A stretch of DNA of 37,353 nucleotides, taken from the NCBI GenBank assembly GCA_937865685.1, contig CALMGU010000023.1, forward strand, positions 1 through 37,353, written 5' to 3'. Shown here piece after piece: positions 34,086 through 37,353 of the stretch; positions within the stretch are counted from its first letter, which is position 1; each line of letters opens with the position of its first letter. The notes under the pieces are model-generated. The model was not told the DNA's origin and did no database searches. It saw only the letters and a program-made list of their open reading frames with translations. This stretch comes from an uncultured Alphaproteobacteria bacterium (GTDB taxonomy: Bacteria > Pseudomonadota > Alphaproteobacteria > Micropepsales > Micropepsaceae). The translations under genes were made by a program, and so were the position numbers.

Positions 34086-36838
34086 TGGGATTGCAGCAGC
34101 CCATCGCCAAATTGCCGGCGCTGATCGATGCCGACGCGCTGCGCCATGCCTTGACGGCGCTGGCCAGGGAAAGTCCGGACACGGGCAGTTTGCGCAAGGA
34201 CGGGCTTGGCCTGATCAAGGCGGCCTTCATCGCCGGACGCGCCACCGTGCAGCGCGCGGTACAGCAGGATGGATTGCCGGGCTTGGAAGCGGCGCGCGCC
34301 TTGTCGGCGCTGCAGGACGCGTTGATCCAGGTGATCTACGACTTCGCGGTCAAGCATGTCTATTACGCGCAAAATCCCACCACGGCGGAGCGCCTGTCCA
34401 TCGTGGCCACCGGCGGCTATGGCCGCGGCGAGCTGGCGCCGGGATCGGACATCGATCTTCTGTTCGTGCGTCCCTTCAAGCAGACCGCCTGGGGCGAAAG
34501 CGTCATCGAATTCATTCTCTATATGCTGTGGGACCTGGGGCTGAAGGTCGGCCATGCCACCCGCTCGCTGGCCGAATGCGTGCGCCTGGCCAAGCAGGAC
34601 ATCACCATCCGCACCGCGCTGTTGGAGGCGCGCTACATCTGGGGCGACCGGGCACTGTACGACCAGCTGCGCGTGAGCTTCTGGAAGGAAATCGCCACCG
34701 GCAACGGCCAGGATTTCGTGGAAGCCAAGCTGGCCGAGCGCGAGGCGCGTCACGCCCGCCAAGGCGAAAGCCGCTATCTGGTCGAACCCAATCTCAAGGA
34801 AAGCAAGGGCGGGCTGCGCGACCTGCAGACGCTCTATTGGATCGGCAAATATCTCTATCACGTGGACGATGCATCCGACCTGATCAAGCACAACGTCTTC
34901 ACCGCCGACGAATACCGCATCTTCCAGAAAGCGGAAGCCTTTCTCTGGAATGTGCGCGTTCGTCTGCATTACTTGTTGGGCCGGGCGGAAGAACGCCTGT
35001 CTTTCGATGTGCAGACGGGGCTGGCCGCGGCGCTGGGTTATTCCGATCCCGAAAAGCCCCGCCGGGCGGTGGAAGCCTTCATGCGCAGCTACTTCCTGGT
35101 GGCGAAAGACGTGGGCGATCTCACCCGCATCTTCATCGCCGCCTTGGAAGAGCAGCATAAAAAGCCCAAAGCCGCGCTCACCCGGATGCTGCCGGGCTTC
35201 TTGAAGCCGCGCGAGCCCAGCGACGATTTCTATGTCGAGAATGGGCGGCTGACGGCGGGCCCGCAGGCTTTCACGCGCGATCCGGTCAATATCCTGCGCA
35301 TCTTCCAGATGGCCGACGAAAAGAATGTCGATATCCATCCCCATGCCTTGCGCACCCTGACCCGGTCCCTGGATCTGATTACCGACGAGCTGCGCGCCAA
35401 TCCGGACGCCAACCGGATTTTCCTGGAAACATTGACCTCGCGCCACAATCCGGAATGGGCGCTGCGCATGATGAACGAGGCAGGCGTGCTGGGCCGTTTC
35501 GTGCCGGCCTTCGGCCATGCGGTGGGCCTGATGCAGTTCAACATGTACCACCATTATACGGTGGACGAGCATCTGATCCGCGCCGTGGGCGACGTCGCCT
35601 CGATCGAACGGGGCGAGCATAGGCACGACAACCCCCTCTCCACCGACGTGATCAAGCGCATCCAATCGCGCGCGGTGCTCTATTGCGCCATTCTCTTGCA
35701 CGATATCGCCAAGGGACTTCCCGGCGATCACAGCGTGGTGGGCGCGGAGATCGCGCGCGAACTTTGCCCGCGGCTGGGCCTTTCACCGGCCGATACCGAA
35801 GCCGTGGCCTGGCTGGTGAAGAACCATCTGGTGATGAGCGACACCGCCCAGCGCCGCGACCTCACCGATCCCCAGACCGTGCGGGATTTCGTCGCCCAGG
35901 TGCAGACGCCGGAAATGTTGCGCGTTCTTTTGGTGCTGACCGTCGCCGATATCCGCGCCGTGGGTCCCGGCGTCTGGAATGGCTGGAAGGGCCAGCTCTT
36001 GCGCGAACTCTATCACGCCGCCGAGCAGCTGATGGCGGGCGGCGACCAGGCGCCCGCGCGCGGCGCCCGCGTCGAAGCCGCCAAGGCAGCACTGGCCGAG
36101 CGGCTGGCCGATGTCCCGGAAGAAGAACGCGCGCTCTTGCTGGCGCGACATTATGACAGTTACTGGCTGGCCTTCGACACCGACGAACAGGAACGCCACG
36201 CCAGGCTGATGTTGAAGGCCGACCGTGCGGGCGATCTTCTCACCGTGGCGGCCTTGCCCAGCGCTTTCCGCGACGTGACGGAAATTGTGCTCTACACCCC
36301 CGACCATGCGGGCCTGTTCTCGCAATTCGCGGGCGCCATCGCCATGTCCGGCGGCTCCATCGTCGATGCCAAGGTCACCACCACATCCCATGGCTTCGCG
36401 CTGGACATTTTCTCGGTGCAGGACATGGAAGGCCTGGCCTTCGACGATCCCGATCGCCTGCGGCGGCTGAAACAGACCATCGAAAAGACCGTGCGGGGCG
36501 AGATCTGGCCCCGCCGCGCCTTGACCGGCCAGCGGCCGCTGCGGGCCAAGACCAGCGCCTTCACCATCACGCCACGCGTGCATTTCGACAATGAAGCGTC
36601 CCAGCTCGCCAGCGTGATCGAGGTGGAAGGATTGGACCGGCCCGGCTTTCTTTATGACGTCACCCAGGCCCTGTTCGAATGCGGGCTGTCGATCTCCACT
36701 TCCATGATCGCCACCTATGGCGAGCGGGCGGTGGACGTTTTCTATGTCCGCGACGGCTTCGGCCATAAGATCCGTCACCCCGACCGCATCGCCGCCATCA
36801 CCGAGCGGGTGGAAAAGGCCCTGGCCGGCAACCCTTGA
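34085..36838 (+). CDS. glnD: Bifunctional uridylyltransferase/uridylyl-removing enzyme GlnD
   Basis: GlnD senses glutamine and modifies PII proteins (GlnB/GlnK). The 917-residue protein has the nucleotidyltransferase motif GGYGRGELAPGSDIDLLF near residue 115, the HD phosphohydrolase domain (HHYTVDEHLIRAVGDV, then LLHDIAKG and VKNHLVMSDTAQRRD) and two C-terminal ACT domains (VLYTPDHAGLFSQFAGAIA and EVEGLDRPGFLYDVTQALFE). The ATG at 34085 is preferred; a GTG one codon earlier overlaps the SodC-like stop. It precedes trpS. Confidence 0.95.
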   Translation: MGLQQPIAKLPALIDADALRHALTALARESPDTGSLRKDGLGLIKAAFIAGRATVQRAVQQDGLPGLEAARALSALQDALIQVIYDFAVKHVYYAQNPTTAERLSIVATGGYGRGELAPGSDIDLLFVRPFKQTAWGESVIEFILYMLWDLGLKVGHATRSLAECVRLAKQDITIRTALLEARYIWGDRALYDQLRVSFWKEIATGNGQDFVEAKLAEREARHARQGESRYLVEPNLKESKGGLRDLQTLYWIGKYLYHVDDASDLIKHNVFTADEYRIFQKAEAFLWNVRVRLHYLLGRAEERLSFDVQTGLAAALGYSDPEKPRRAVEAFMRSYFLVAKDVGDLTRIFIAALEEQHKKPKAALTRMLPGFLKPREPSDDFYVENGRLTAGPQAFTRDPVNILRIFQMADEKNVDIHPHALRTLTRSLDLITDELRANPDANRIFLETLTSRHNPEWALRMMNEAGVLGRFVPAFGHAVGLMQFNMYHHYTVDEHLIRAVGDVASIERGEHRHDNPLSTDVIKRIQSRAVLYCAILLHDIAKGLPGDHSVVGAEIARELCPRLGLSPADTEAVAWLVKNHLVMSDTAQRRDLTDPQTVRDFVAQVQTPEMLRVLLVLTVADIRAVGPGVWNGWKGQLLRELYHAAEQLMAGGDQAPARGARVEAAKAALAERLADVPEEERALLLARHYDSYWLAFDTDEQERHARLMLKADRAGDLLTVAALPSAFRDVTEIVLYTPDHAGLFSQFAGAIAMSGGSIVDAKVTTTSHGFALDIFSVQDMEGLAFDDPDRLRRLKQTIEKTVRGEIWPRRALTGQRPLRAKTSAFTITPRVHFDNEASQLASVIEVEGLDRPGFLYDVTQALFECGLSISTSMIATYGERAVDVFYVRDGFGHKIRHPDRIAAITERVEKALAGNP

Positions 36839-36884
36839 AGGCGCCTGAGGCCCAAGGCATAAACCCGCCCCAAGGACAGGATCT

Positions 36885-37353
36885 ATGACACACAAACCTC
36901 TCGTGCTTTCGGGCATGCAGCCCACCAACACGCTGCATCTGGGCAATTATCTGGGCGCGCTCAAGAATTGGGTGCGGATGCAGAATGAGATGCCTTGCCT
37001 GTTCTGCGTGGTGGACATGCACGCGATCACCACCGATGCCGCTTATGGCAAGCCCGAAGAGTTGACCCGCGCCACCCGCGAAGTCGCCGCCGCCTATATC
37101 GCCGCCGGCGTGGATCCGGCGCGCACGCCCGTCTTCAACCAGGGCCAAGTGCCCGAACATGCCGAACTGTCCTGGATCTTCAACTGCGTGGCGCGGCTGG
37201 GCTGGATGGACCGCATGACCCAATTCAAGGAAAAGTCCGGCAAGCACAAGGAACGCTCGTCGGTCGGGCTCTACACTTATCCCGTGCTGATGGCGGCGGA
37301 CATCCTGGTCTACAAAGCCACCCATGTGCCGGTGGGCGAGGACCAGAAGCAGC
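36885..37353 (+). CDS. trpS: Tryptophanyl-tRNA synthetase, N-terminal part
   Basis: This class I aminoacyl-tRNA synthetase charges tRNA-Trp. The window holds the first 156 codons. The catalytic HIGH-like motif is [12 protein letters not shown], with GMQPT before it, and the TrpRS phrases [30 protein letters not shown] and [23 protein letters not shown] follow. The KMSKS loop lies beyond the edge. An AAGGA ribosome site precedes the ATG. Comparisons of alphaproteobacteria often show murJ between glnD and trpS; it is absent here. Confidence 0.95.
   Translation, partial: MTHKPLVLSGMQPTNTLHLGNYLGALKNWVRMQNEMPCLFCVVDMHAITTDAAYGKPEELTRATREVAAAYIAAGVDPARTPVFNQGQVPEHAELSWIFNCVARLGWMDRMTQFKEKSGKHKERSSVGLYTYPVLMAADILVYKATHVPVGEDQKQ

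Overview
The window looks like about 37 kb of chromosome from a GC-rich alphaproteobacterium. The evidence is the overlapping dapF-mtaB-ftsY-ispZ block, a ccmABCDG cytochrome c maturation operon, PHB genes with a divergent phaR, a LiuR-like MerR regulator, a TTAA-N7-TTAA CtrA-type box, and dispersed repeats with the core GAGCTTGTCGAAG. The family and genus cannot be fixed by eye; the order Micropepsales/Rhizomicrobium or a neighbour is only a guess.

Layout. 1-1309 (-): N-terminal two thirds of a secreted prolyl oligopeptidase family protein. 1398-4990 (+): dapF, mtaB, ftsY and ispZ with overlapping starts and stops. 5294-5812 (+): a MarR regulator. 5816-8788 (-): ccmA-ccmB-ccmC-ccmD-ccmG and a 69-residue protein of unknown function. 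8923-11282 (-): phaA, a cupin and phaB, with phaR divergent at 11500. 12379-15517: small envelope proteins, a receiver-like protein without its phosphorylation site, a lipoprotein, a possible CtrA-controlled 33-residue ORF, a MerR regulator, Fe-type sodB and a small conserved protein. 15514-19382: a class III aminotransferase divergent from an acyl-CoA ligase, then a DUF1499-like membrane protein. 19389-20761 (-): a metallo-beta-lactamase fold hydrolase carrying an in-frame repeat element, and a membrane protein.

20890-23240 (+): two tandem paralogous genes of a family I do not recognise. 23309-24393: two exported proteins, the first a SYLF/Ysc84 protein. 24431-26836: a pabB-pabC fusion, then overlapping NIPSNAP and ABM-domain genes. 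26968-30022: uvrB and a GreA-like factor, flanked by palindromic repeats. 30071-31717 (-): a stand-alone reverse transcriptase of the Abi/UG (defence-associated) type in a patch visibly poorer in G+C than its neighbours. 31791-34085: a KTSC protein, arsC, a cold-shock gene, an exported protein and a SodC-like protein lacking several metal ligands. 34085-37353: glnD and the start of trpS.

Most of the window is housekeeping. The points most worth following are the lone reverse transcriptase, the duplicated unknown gene pair with its duplicated upstream motif, the SodC-like protein that should not bind metal normally, the degenerate receiver, and the repeat element translated within a metallo-hydrolase gene.
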